A DNA stretch of 6,902 bases from Prevotella sp. CAG:1031 (GCA_000431215.1 HF985562.1:1-6902), one strand, 5' to 3'; numbered from the stretch's first letter, positions 1 through 6,538 are shown. Translations and numbers: made by a program. The notes: generated by a model not told the origin, from the sequence alone.

Positions 1-27
1 GGGTCAGCGGATTTAGGGTCAGCGGAT
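1..27. repeat. Two tandem copies of a 15-bp unit
   Basis: GGGTCAGCGGAT occurs at 1-12 and again at 16-27, giving a 15-bp period (the units end in TTA and ATA). The array starts at the window edge, so more copies may lie to the left. Multiple short repeats of this kind occur inside the ends of IS21-family insertion sequences, and such an end is one possible explanation, but no transposase is visible here. A repeat inside an upstream coding region is the other possibility. Confidence 0.6.
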
Positions 28-65
28 ATAAACAGAGAAACTCAAAGTTTTTCTGAGCACATTCG

Positions 66-96
66 ATTGCCATGTCAAAAAATCTTTGTAATTTTG
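66..96 (+). promoter_or_regulatory. Candidate Bacteroides-type promoter upstream of the restriction operon
   Basis: TAATTTTG at 89-96 is an exact match to the Bacteroidota -7 consensus TAnnTTTG. ATTG at 66-69 is a three-of-four match to the -33 TTTG, with a 19-bp spacer, which is the usual distance. Transcription would start at about 101-105, leaving roughly 155 nt of untranslated leader before the first gene. The call rests on pattern matching only. It is the only good match I found between the left edge and the first start codon. Confidence 0.45.
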
Positions 97-102
97 TATG
101 TA

Positions 103-245
103 GGAAAAGTAACGCCAATCTGAAAATGACCAGATAACTAATACAAAGACATACGGCGAGAGCCGAAAGGACTTTGAGAACTCCATTGTAGTCGTTACAG
201 GCTTTGGTCGGCCTTCAGATACTACCGTGGAGTTTTTCTTTTCTT
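103..245 (+). ncRNA. Candidate structured leader RNA or small RNA
   Basis: Downstream of the candidate promoter, the first 155 or so transcribed bases can fold well. CAAAG (144-148) pairs with CTTTG (172-176) and encloses CGGC-GAGA-GCCG (154-165), a stem closed by a GNRA-type tetraloop. A second, larger hairpin spans 179-234 and is followed by a T-run. Two 5' segments, GTAACG (109-114) and ATCTGAA (118-124), are exact complements of CGTTAC (193-198) and TTCAGAT (214-220) in the loop of that hairpin, so a pseudoknot or an alternative fold is possible. It could be a regulatory leader (attenuator) of the restriction operon or a separate small RNA. I do not recognise a named RNA family, and short complementary matches can arise by chance. 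Confidence 0.3.
179..245 (+). terminator. Rho-independent terminator-like hairpin before the first gene
   Basis: AACTCCATTGTAG (179-191) and CTACCGTGGAGTT (222-234) pair over 13 positions with one wobble and one mismatch. The loop contains a smaller AGGC/GCCT stem (199-202 with 211-214). The right arm runs directly into TTTTTCTTTTCTT (ending near 245). This could end an upstream transcript, end a small RNA that starts near 103, or act as an attenuator in the leader, since the first gene starts only about 14 bp later. Confidence 0.4.
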
Positions 246-258
246 AGCTTGTAACTGA

Positions 259-1206
259 ATGATAGTACAAACTATGGCAAAAACGAAGGCTAAACCTTTT
301 CTGAAATGGGCTGGAGGCAAGACTCAATTGCTTCCTACCATTGACTCATTCTTGCCCAATACATTTCGAGGCGAGGATGATGTTACCTACATCGAACCAT
401 TTGTGGGTGGAGGGGCCATGCTGTTCTACATGCTGCAAAAATACCCCAATATCAAGCGTGCCATAATCAATGACATCAATCCTCATCTTGTAAAGACTTA
501 TAGCATTATAAGAGATGAGCCATACTCATTAATAGATGCTTTAACTGACCTCCAAAATCAGTTTAAGGCATTGGGGGATTATGACAAGCAAAAGGAACTT
601 TATCTTGATGTCCGGAATCATTTCAACAACAAGACATTGACAGGTGTTGAAGAAGCCGCATATATGATATTCCTGAATCGCACTTGCTTTAATGGCCTAT
701 ATCGGGAAAATTCCAAGGGCGGATTTAATGTGCCATTTGGACGTTACGCCAATCCTACTATATGTGACGAAGACTTGATTCTTGCCGACAGTGAGCTATT
801 GCAGAAAGTTGAGATACTGAACGGAGATTTCTCGCATACCGCTGAGTATGTGCATGGATATACATTCTTTTATTTTGACCCTCCTTATCGTCCTCTTGAT
901 GCTACATCAAGTTTTAATTCATATGTAAAGGAATCTTTTGACGATAATGAACAGATTCGGTTAAAGAATTTCTATTCTGACCTCTCGGTTGAAGGATGCT
1001 ATGCAATGCTCAGCAACTCAGACTGCAAAGGTCGCAATGTAGAAGATGATTTCTTTGACAGGCTTTATGAAGACTTCTTTATAGAGAGGGTTTATGCAAA
1101 AAGGTGCATCAATGCCAATGCTGCCAAACGCGGGACTTTAACTGAGCTGTTGATAAGAAATTACGAAAACTATCAAGGTGAGCCCTTGAATCCCTTTAAC
1201 CGATAG
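259..1206 (+). CDS. dpnM: DNA adenine methylase, DpnM/Dam class (predicted GATC N6-adenine)
   Basis: Alpha-class (D12 family) N6-adenine methyltransferase that should methylate the adenine of GATC in double-stranded DNA. Visible motifs: the N-terminal KWAGGK block (residues 16-21), the SAM-binding EPFVGGG loop (46-52), NDIN (71-74, acidic SAM contact), and the catalytic DPPY at 207-210. At 315 aa it is somewhat longer than typical Dam/DpnM proteins. A second in-frame ATG at 274 (residue 6) would give MAKTKAKPFLKWAGG, closer to the usual family start. Neither start has a Shine-Dalgarno sequence, so the choice is open. The next gene, a DpnII-family endonuclease, starts 4 bp after the stop, which makes this the cognate protective methylase of a DpnII/MboI-type system rather than an orphan Dam. 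Confidence 0.93.
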   Translation: MIVQTMAKTKAKPFLKWAGGKTQLLPTIDSFLPNTFRGEDDVTYIEPFVGGGAMLFYMLQKYPNIKRAIINDINPHLVKTYSIIRDEPYSLIDALTDLQNQFKALGDYDKQKELYLDVRNHFNNKTLTGVEEAAYMIFLNRTCFNGLYRENSKGGFNVPFGRYANPTICDEDLILADSELLQKVEILNGDFSHTAEYVHGYTFFYFDPPYRPLDATSSFNSYVKESFDDNEQIRLKNFYSDLSVEGCYAMLSNSDCKGRNVEDDFFDRLYEDFFIERVYAKRCINANAAKRGTLTELLIRNYENYQGEPLNPFNR

Positions 1207-1210
1207 AGCC

Positions 1211-2032
1211 ATGTCAGACAGATTTTCAGACTTCATGAAACCGTTGAAGGAAACCCACTTCTCTCTCAAGGATTATGTGGATTTTCCTAAAGTTGCCGCT
1301 AATGTGGAAGCCATTTCGATAAAGCTTAACCAACTCAATTATCTGATTGGACAGGAAGACATGGCTGCTGCGGTGAAACGTCTATGGGAAGAGAATCCGA
1401 AAGTGTTCTCCGTATTGGATGTGCTTATTGCAGTCAGAACAAAGGACAAGAAGAAAGCTATTGACGCTTATGGCAACATCCAACTTGTCAGCGATTACTT
1501 CAATTCTCCAGAACAAGTAACAGCATTTCTTAACGAGACCGGTCTAACCGAAGTTTTTCAGAAAAAGCAAATCAAGAATCTGGTGGACTATGTCTTTGGC
1601 GTAGAAGTCGGTCTTGATTCAAATGCCCGCAAGAATCGAGGTGGACACATCATGGAAGGTCTTGTAGCAAATATCCTCACACTAAACGGCATTCCGTTTG
1701 AGCAGGAAGTATATTACACAGAGTTCCCGGAAATAGTCAAGGCATTAGGAGCAGATAACAAACGCTTTGACTTCGTTATCCGTACTCCACAGAAAACATA
1801 TCTTATAGAGGCGAATTTCTATACTGGAGGTGGCTCCAAACTTAATGAGGTTGCGCGCTCCTATTCTGAACTTGCGCCCAAGATAAACGTTGTTCCCGGT
1901 TTTGAATTTGTCTGGATAACCGACGGCATCGGTTGGGAGTCAGCCCGCAATAAACTCGAAGAAGCATTCGCGCACATTCCCAGCGTTTATAACCTTACAA
2001 ATATCAACACATTCATCGAAAAACTAAAATGA
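1211..2032 (+). CDS. dpnB: Type II restriction endonuclease, DpnII/MboI family (predicted GATC)
   Basis: Cuts unmethylated GATC in incoming DNA and is blocked by the methylases of this operon. Recognised from the C-terminal half: HIMEGLVANIL (around E149), FDFVI with D187, then IEANFYTGGGSKLNE with E200 and N202, followed by ARSY and FVWITDG. This is a PD-(D/E)XK-type core in which the usual lysine is replaced by asparagine, a pattern I recall for DpnII-like enzymes. The N-terminal 130 residues are mainly helical and likely contribute to DNA recognition. The 273 aa are close to the usual length for DpnII/MboI, so it appears intact. It starts 4 bp after the methylase stop and overlaps the next start by 4 bp (ATGA). 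The GATC specificity is inferred from the family, and the absence of GATC from bases 1-2662 supports it. Confidence 0.92.
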   Translation: MSDRFSDFMKPLKETHFSLKDYVDFPKVAANVEAISIKLNQLNYLIGQEDMAAAVKRLWEENPKVFSVLDVLIAVRTKDKKKAIDAYGNIQLVSDYFNSPEQVTAFLNETGLTEVFQKKQIKNLVDYVFGVEVGLDSNARKNRGGHIMEGLVANILTLNGIPFEQEVYYTEFPEIVKALGADNKRFDFVIRTPQKTYLIEANFYTGGGSKLNEVARSYSELAPKINVVPGFEFVWITDGIGWESARNKLEEAFAHIPSVYNLTNINTFIEKLK

Positions 2033-2559
2033 TAACAGGTGGCACAGGTGGAGCGAACACCCTAACGGGTCTGATTTTTGAAGGGAAAGTCGATTTAAAG
2101 ACTTTTCTCAATCAACAGCCCGGCTACAAGGTCACGGGCAGCCATGTCTTTTATCTTAATGAAGAGGTCGGTCAAATTTTCAAGAAACACGAGCTATACT
2201 CCCAATTCTTGGAACCGCGCGATATTGACTGGAGAAATTGCATCTCAGCCAAGTTGCTTCCTGACAACGGAATCTATGTTATCATTAACAATACTGTTTA
2301 CATAATTGAAGTTAAAACTCAAAATGTTGGCGGAAGCGTTGATGAGAAACTACAGACGTGCGATTTTAAGAAGAAGCAATATCAAAAGTTATTCTTCCCC
2401 TTAAATATTGAGGTTCAGTATATCTATATTTTAGATGACTGGTTTAGGAATCCTCGATATAAGGATGTTCTGGATTATATAATTCCAGTAGGTTGCCAAT
2501 ACTATTTCCAATACATCCCCCTCCAGAAACTTGGATTACCAGTTCCTCCAATATCTTGA
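2029..2559 (+). CDS. Small PD-(D/E)XK nuclease, probable second restriction endonuclease
   Basis: A 176-aa protein with a clear PD-(D/E)XK signature: P78-D79, then E94-V-K96, with a hydrophobic strand before each (GIYVIINN and VYIIE). An upstream glutamate (E18 in the TGLIFE block, residues 13-18) may be the extra acidic residue such folds often use. The segment GSVDEKLQT (102-110), followed by a lysine-rich KKKQY stretch, resembles small type II restriction enzymes, but I cannot assign a specificity. It begins inside the DpnII stop (4-bp overlap) and ends 5 bp before the second methylase, so it is translationally coupled and within the cassette. Classic DpnII, MboI and LlaDCHI loci carry two methylases and one nuclease, so this extra nuclease is unusual. 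It may have been brought in together with the downstream methylase as a separate small system. Confidence 0.75.
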   Translation: MITGGTGGANTLTGLIFEGKVDLKTFLNQQPGYKVTGSHVFYLNEEVGQIFKKHELYSQFLEPRDIDWRNCISAKLLPDNGIYVIINNTVYIIEVKTQNVGGSVDEKLQTCDFKKKQYQKLFFPLNIEVQYIYILDDWFRNPRYKDVLDYIIPVGCQYYFQYIPLQKLGLPVPPIS

Positions 2560-2564
2560 CTGAC

Positions 2565-3437
2565 ATGATTGTACCATTCTATAAATCAGACAATCGAGAC
2601 TTCACCATCGTCCATGGTGACTGTTTTGATGTGCTTCCACAGTTTGATTTTAAGTTTGATATGATCTTTGCTGACCCTCCCTATTTTCTTTCTAATGGAG
2701 GTATAAGCTATCAGGCAGGGAAAGTTGTTTGTGTAGATAAAGGCGAGTGGGATAAGGGCGGCACTCCTGAATCCATCATGGAGTTTAACCGCAAATGGCT
2801 CTCTTTATGTCGAGAAAAATTAAAAGATAACGGGACTATCTGGATTTCCGGAACTCACCATAATATCTTTTCAATAGCTAATGTTCTGACAGAACTTGGC
2901 TACAAGATTCTCAACGTAATAACTTGGGCAAAGACCAATCCGCCGCCAAACATATCATGTCGATTCTTTACTTACTCTACAGAGTTCATTATTTGGGCGC
3001 GAAAGTATCCAAAGGTGCCTCATAAGTATAATTACGAGCTTATGAAGGCGATCAATGGTGGCAAGCAAATGACAGATGTATGGAGACTCCCTGCAATTGG
3101 ACGTTGGGAGAAGTCATGCGGTAAGCATCCGACACAGAAGCCTTTGGCTCTCCTTACTCGTATCATTCTCGCAAGCACAGATGAACACGATTGGATTCTC
3201 GACCCATTCGCAGGGTCGTCAACGACAGGAATTGCGGCATCACTTTGTGGCAGACGATTCTTAGGTGTTGAACAAGAACTAGAATTCGCATCCCTTGGTA
3301 AAGCCCGTAGAGTTGAATTGAATCTTTTATGTGTAAAATACAGTTACATAGAGAAGATCCATGACCTTAGTTTCCAAAATTTTACATCTGCAGTATATGA
3401 ATCAGAAGGAGAATATGGAATTGATTTGCCATTTTAA
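2565..3437 (+). CDS. dpnA: Beta-class DNA adenine methyltransferase, DpnA-like
   Basis: Beta-class N6-adenine (or N4-cytosine) methyltransferase in which the catalytic motif precedes the SAM-binding motif. IFADPPYFLSNGG (DPPY at residues 37-40) comes first, then KTNPPPN, KHPTQKP, and the SAM loop DPFAGSS (213-218) near the C-terminus. The FLSNGG and KGEWDKG blocks resemble DpnA (M2.DpnII), which methylates GATC and can act on single-stranded DNA. M.HinfI is a relative, but it carries a C-terminal extension of roughly 70-80 residues that is absent from this 290-aa protein. I chose the ATG at 2565, 5 bp after the previous stop. An upstream in-frame ATG at 2493 would overlap the nuclease gene by 67 bp and add a leader unlike the family. 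It may serve DpnII, the small nuclease, or both. Confidence 0.88.
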   Translation: MIVPFYKSDNRDFTIVHGDCFDVLPQFDFKFDMIFADPPYFLSNGGISYQAGKVVCVDKGEWDKGGTPESIMEFNRKWLSLCREKLKDNGTIWISGTHHNIFSIANVLTELGYKILNVITWAKTNPPPNISCRFFTYSTEFIIWARKYPKVPHKYNYELMKAINGGKQMTDVWRLPAIGRWEKSCGKHPTQKPLALLTRIILASTDEHDWILDPFAGSSTTGIAASLCGRRFLGVEQELEFASLGKARRVELNLLCVKYSYIEKIHDLSFQNFTSAVYESEGEYGIDLPF

Positions 3438-3468
3438 TAAGGTCTTATTATTTAAAAGTTTTCACTAA

Positions 3469-4122
3469 ATGCAAGAAAGGAATAAGATACGAATAAAAGA
3501 ATGTCTCGTTTCTGGATCCGTGGGAGCGACACTTATCTTATTAATCGGGGTTATCATATACGTAAGGCTATCTCCAATTAATGTGGCGCCTGTCTATATG
3601 CTTAATACATCTTGTGTAACCGATTCCGTCCAGTCTCAACAATTAGATAGTTTAAGATGTGAACATCTTGAAGTGCTCAGGGATTTAGAGAATAAAGGTT
3701 TATTGCTTTCTCCTGTTGAGTACACTTCTCATCTCTCCAGTTTCTATAATGGTCTGATTGCATTCTTAATTGGGATATTCGTTATATTTACCATAGGTGG
3801 TATTGTCGCCGTGCGATTTATAAGTCGAAGAGAAATAGAAGAAGCAGAACAAGAAATTAGGAATGAGACAAGAGGACATATTTTATCGCAACTTTCCTCT
3901 ATGATGAATGATTCGAAATCCTTCCAAGAAACGACGTTAAATGCTTTAACAGGTCGATTTGAGGATAGAATAATTAGACAGGAGCAAATTGATGCTGTAG
4001 AAGCATCTATTGAAGAACTTAAGAAAATTACGTCTGACCTTAAAGAGAATATAGATTTTCTATATGAGAATTTCAGTGATATAGAAGATTCAAGGGCAGC
4101 TCAAGAAAATATATCTGAATAA
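3469..4122 (+). CDS. Two-pass membrane protein with cytoplasmic coiled coil, unknown function
   Basis: I do not recognise a family. The 217 aa show a short basic N-terminus, a first membrane segment (about residues 12-32), a loop of about 60 residues with two to three cysteines, a second membrane segment (about 95-118) followed by RR, and then a charged, heptad-like helical tail (about 120-207) rich in Glu, Lys and Gln. The charge pattern puts both ends in the cytoplasm and the loop in the periplasm. It lies 31 bp after the methylase and 2 bp before the ImmA/IrrE gene, which suggests a shared job with the genes downstream. Its base composition is more A+T rich than the restriction genes. It could be a membrane anchor or sensor that oligomerises through the coiled coil, which is inference from architecture only. 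Confidence 0.8.
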   Translation: MQERNKIRIKECLVSGSVGATLILLIGVIIYVRLSPINVAPVYMLNTSCVTDSVQSQQLDSLRCEHLEVLRDLENKGLLLSPVEYTSHLSSFYNGLIAFLIGIFVIFTIGGIVAVRFISRREIEEAEQEIRNETRGHILSQLSSMMNDSKSFQETTLNALTGRFEDRIIRQEQIDAVEASIEELKKITSDLKENIDFLYENFSDIEDSRAAQENISE

Positions 4123-4124
4123 TT

Positions 4125-4679
4125 ATGGGAAGCATGGGTAAACGGCCAAGTAGGTCAAATATTAATAATGATGCCACACGATATGAAGAGCCTGCGCTTT
4201 TCAGGGATGTTAGTACTATCACAGAATATGCGAAGTCTCATGGATTTTATGATGGCAATAAAATCGATTTGGATGAGACCATCTCTATGTTTAAGGATAT
4301 TAAAGTTGTATATCTTCCTATGATTGGGACTCAATCAGGACAACTAAGTTATTCTGATGGATTGTGGACCATTAGCATCAATAGTCTTCACAATAAGAAA
4401 AGACAGCGATTTACCCTTGCTCATGAATTGGGACATTATATCCTTCACAAAGAAAAGAATGCTGAGTTTAAGGATACAGTGTTTTTTCGAAATGATGTCT
4501 TAGACTCTATGGAGTATAAAGCAAATGAGTTTGCGAGTGAACTACTTATGCCAGAAGTTGATGTAAGAGGACATGTAAACAATGGTATTAGAAATATAGG
4601 CGATTTAGCCGAAATCTTTGGTGTCTCAGCCGCCGCTATGAGGTACCGTATTATTTCACTTGGTTATACATTAAAGTAA
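4125..4679 (+). CDS. ImmA/IrrE family zinc metallopeptidase
   Basis: The core shows the gluzincin-type signature: FTLAHELGHYILH with H100-E101-x-x-H104, then the ANEFASELLMP block (133-143) that supplies the third zinc-binding glutamate in this family, and a C-terminal winged-helix-like segment (IGDLAEIFGVSAAAMRYRI). Relatives cleave DNA-binding repressors (ImmA on the ImmR repressor of ICEBs1, IrrE/PprI on DdrO). The usual partner, an Xre-type repressor, is not fused and is not encoded in this window, and the N-terminal 90 residues contain no obvious helix-turn-helix. The start at 4125 lies 2 bp after the previous stop (a second ATG at 4134 is possible), and the stop overlaps the next start by 1 bp (TAATG). 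It is probably cytoplasmic. The substrate is unknown; the membrane coiled-coil or beta protein are candidates. Confidence 0.9.
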   Translation: MGSMGKRPSRSNINNDATRYEEPALFRDVSTITEYAKSHGFYDGNKIDLDETISMFKDIKVVYLPMIGTQSGQLSYSDGLWTISINSLHNKKRQRFTLAHELGHYILHKEKNAEFKDTVFFRNDVLDSMEYKANEFASELLMPEVDVRGHVNNGIRNIGDLAEIFGVSAAAMRYRIISLGYTLK

Positions 4680-5755
4680 TGAGAAAATACAATATTATTA
4701 TCAAAACAGGCGAAGCGGAAATTCGTGCAATAGAGCATCTTTCCATTGAGGCAACATCAAACATGTTTCCGATAATAGAGCTGACTCGTGGCAGGAAAAT
4801 AACTAGGAACAATACTGCCTCCTATCCTTTTGATAAAAGGCTCGAGAAGATAAAAAATGTATTTGAAGGTCAAGATGTGTGTATTGATGTAACTTCAGAC
4901 CCAGCTCTTTCGTCACCGGAAACTCATGCACTCTATAATCCCAAAAACGGATATGAGAATTGGGTAAGGTTTCTTTTAAATCTTAAAGAAGAAAATAAAT
5001 TCGGTAATATCGTTCCTACGATATTATGGAATTTTGAGGATCCGAATTTTGAAGATAATATCAAAGGTCAAATAACAAGCCTTACAAAGGAGTTTGGAAT
5101 GTTAGCATATCGCAATCCAATCGAAGAAGACCCGGGTTTTTATGAGGACATTGAGACTTTTATAAAGGACATTTCATTGTTATTTATTGTGGATTGTGAA
5201 TATGTTCCTATGGCGTCATGCCAAAATGTCGCTCAAAGATGTATTGCCAGAATTAATAACCTGAAGTCGCTCCTCACAAATGCGGAAACAAAATATATTT
5301 TGGCAGCAACATCCTATCCCAACAATGTTACTGAGTTTGGAGAAATGGAAAGAGACGAACTTATGCTGTCAGAAATATGCTTATATAATGCTGTGAAAGC
5401 TGCCCATTCAGACATATTATACGGGGACTATGGATCTATCTTTCCCAAAAGAAATGATGCTATTGTTATGGCGAGAGGATGGGTTCCAAAGATAGATGTA
5501 AGTTTGCCGGAAAGTGTATTTTATCACAGACAAAGGAGGCCAAAAGGTGTAACAGCATACGCTGACACCTATATTCAAGTAGCTAAGTCATGCGTTGAAG
5601 ATCCCTTATTCCCCCGAGATATTAATGATATTTGGGGGATTGGACAGATTCGGTCATGTGCTATGGGGTCTGTTCCATCATCATCTCCCTCGTTTTGGAT
5701 ATCAGTGAGAATGAATGTTCACGTTATGCAAAGACTTCGCTCTAAACTCATTTGA
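4679..5755 (+). CDS. Beta family protein (PF14350-like)
   Basis: The N-terminus (YNIIIKTGEAEIRAIEHL, then FPIIELTRGR) matches the opening I recall for 'beta family' proteins: a conserved K-x-G-E-x-x-A-l-x-x-L block followed by a P-x-x-E strand. The C-terminus has the matching WGIGQIRSCAMG and SFWISVRMNVHVMQRL blocks, so the 358-aa protein looks full length. Alternating strands and helices in between suggest a barrel-like fold. The biochemical role of this family is not established to my knowledge. Relatives are found in prophages and defence-type islands, and the related sce7725 family is named beside sce7726, a homologue of which lies immediately downstream here. It is translationally coupled to the ImmA/IrrE gene through a 1-bp stop/start overlap. 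Confidence 0.8.
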   Translation: MRKYNIIIKTGEAEIRAIEHLSIEATSNMFPIIELTRGRKITRNNTASYPFDKRLEKIKNVFEGQDVCIDVTSDPALSSPETHALYNPKNGYENWVRFLLNLKEENKFGNIVPTILWNFEDPNFEDNIKGQITSLTKEFGMLAYRNPIEEDPGFYEDIETFIKDISLLFIVDCEYVPMASCQNVAQRCIARINNLKSLLTNAETKYILAATSYPNNVTEFGEMERDELMLSEICLYNAVKAAHSDILYGDYGSIFPKRNDAIVMARGWVPKIDVSLPESVFYHRQRRPKGVTAYADTYIQVAKSCVEDPLFPRDINDIWGIGQIRSCAMGSVPSSSPSFWISVRMNVHVMQRLRSKLI

Positions 5756-6503
5756 TTTCTATAAAATCTTTCATAGTGAGAGTGGGAATATCTTCTATAT
5801 GAGTATGCAGTCCTCTGTCGCGCAAGAACTGAGAATAATTTACTGAGAATTTATGATTTAAGAAAGCTCGGAAGCATACCATGATTCTATTGCCATGCTT
5901 CTCTAAAACATATTTCCTCAATTTGTCAGAGTCCATGTTTTGCTTAATCATAAAAAAAGCCTTGAGAAATGATGCGGGAATACTAGAAACCAACTCTTGA
6001 GGAATCACATTATTTCTCTTTGGAGGACGAACAATCTCATAATTACCGTTATGATATATCGTAAGCCCTGCTTCTATAGGCAATAACGTGAGAAGCGCGT
6101 CTTTGTGCTTAAAATCCGCAAATACAATTGTTAGATTGAAATTCTTTATTGATTCTTGAATCTGATTCTCGACTCTTCGCAAATCATCATTTCCCGACTT
6201 AATTTCAATAGATATAGTATTACGTTGAGTAAGAATAAGAAGGTCGGTGACTAATTGAGAGATGCCATATCGAAATTCACTAGTGATTAGTTCGCACTTG
6301 TACTTTTTAAGATAAAAATCAATACAAGCAGCCTTATAGATAGTAGCTGGGGAGAAATGATGGTTATGATCGTCAGTTGGAGAATTTGCCCCCATTGGGC
6401 TATCAGATGTCGTATCCTTGACATCAAGAACTGAAACATCTTGTCTTGGAGAGTTGGCAGTGTTTCCAAGGATAAGATTGTCAATTATTTCTCTATTTAT
6501 CAT
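5748..6503 (-). CDS. sce7726-like PD-(D/E)XK nuclease-fold protein
   Basis: The core, at residues 55-130, fits the sce7726 family: an N-terminal helix, E76 in SEFRYG, D87 in TDLLIL, E100-I-K102 in ISIEIKSGNDDLRR, then QIQESIKNFNLTIVFAD. Glutamate, aspartate and E-x-K together give a plausible PD-(D/E)XK catalytic site, so a DNA nuclease or DNA-binding role is likely but unproven. Residues 1-50 are low in hydrophobics and rich in Ser, Asp, Thr and His, and look disordered; an in-frame Met at 37 would give a 215-aa protein nearer the usual size. The gene converges on the beta gene and overlaps its last 8 bp. I see no good TAnnTTTG promoter in the 100 bp upstream, so it may be read from the recombinase side. 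Confidence 0.72.
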   Translation of the reverse strand: MINREIIDNLILGNTANSPRQDVSVLDVKDTTSDSPMGANSPTDDHNHHFSPATIYKAACIDFYLKKYKCELITSEFRYGISQLVTDLLILTQRNTISIEIKSGNDDLRRVENQIQESIKNFNLTIVFADFKHKDALLTLLPIEAGLTIYHNGNYEIVRPPKRNNVIPQELVSSIPASFLKAFFMIKQNMDSDKLRKYVLEKHGNRIMVCFRAFLNHKFSVNYSQFLRDRGLHTHIEDIPTLTMKDFIEIK

Positions 6504-6538
6504 ATCCAGTATTATTTATTGTTTTGCGATGTTTCTTA

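Noticed and set aside
1..123. Open frame from base 1 to a TGA at 121-123, possibly the tail of an upstream gene
   Set aside because: About 40 codons with no recognisable motif. It contains the tandem repeat and the candidate promoter, so chance openness is as likely as a real gene end.
118..172. Hammerhead-like ribozyme (GAAA after the 154-165 hairpin)
   Set aside because: The required CUGANGA element is missing directly before the hairpin.
2493..2564. Extended N-terminus for the second methylase from an ATG at 2493
   Set aside because: It would overlap the nuclease gene by 67 bp and add a proline-rich leader unlike the family. The ATG at 2565 gives the expected family start 5 bp after the previous stop.
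3076..3264. Short plus-strand open frame inside the methylase gene
   Set aside because: It lies fully within a well-supported methylase in another frame and shows no recognisable motif.
2029..3437. A HinfI-type (GANTC) restriction-modification pair
   Set aside because: The methylase lacks the C-terminal extension of M.HinfI and looks more like DpnA, and GANTC is common in the window, so there is no sign of avoidance. It is not fully excluded for the small nuclease.
6287..6484. Short minus-strand open frame within the sce7726-like gene
   Set aside because: It is an out-of-frame shadow; the sce7726 motifs are in the longer frame.
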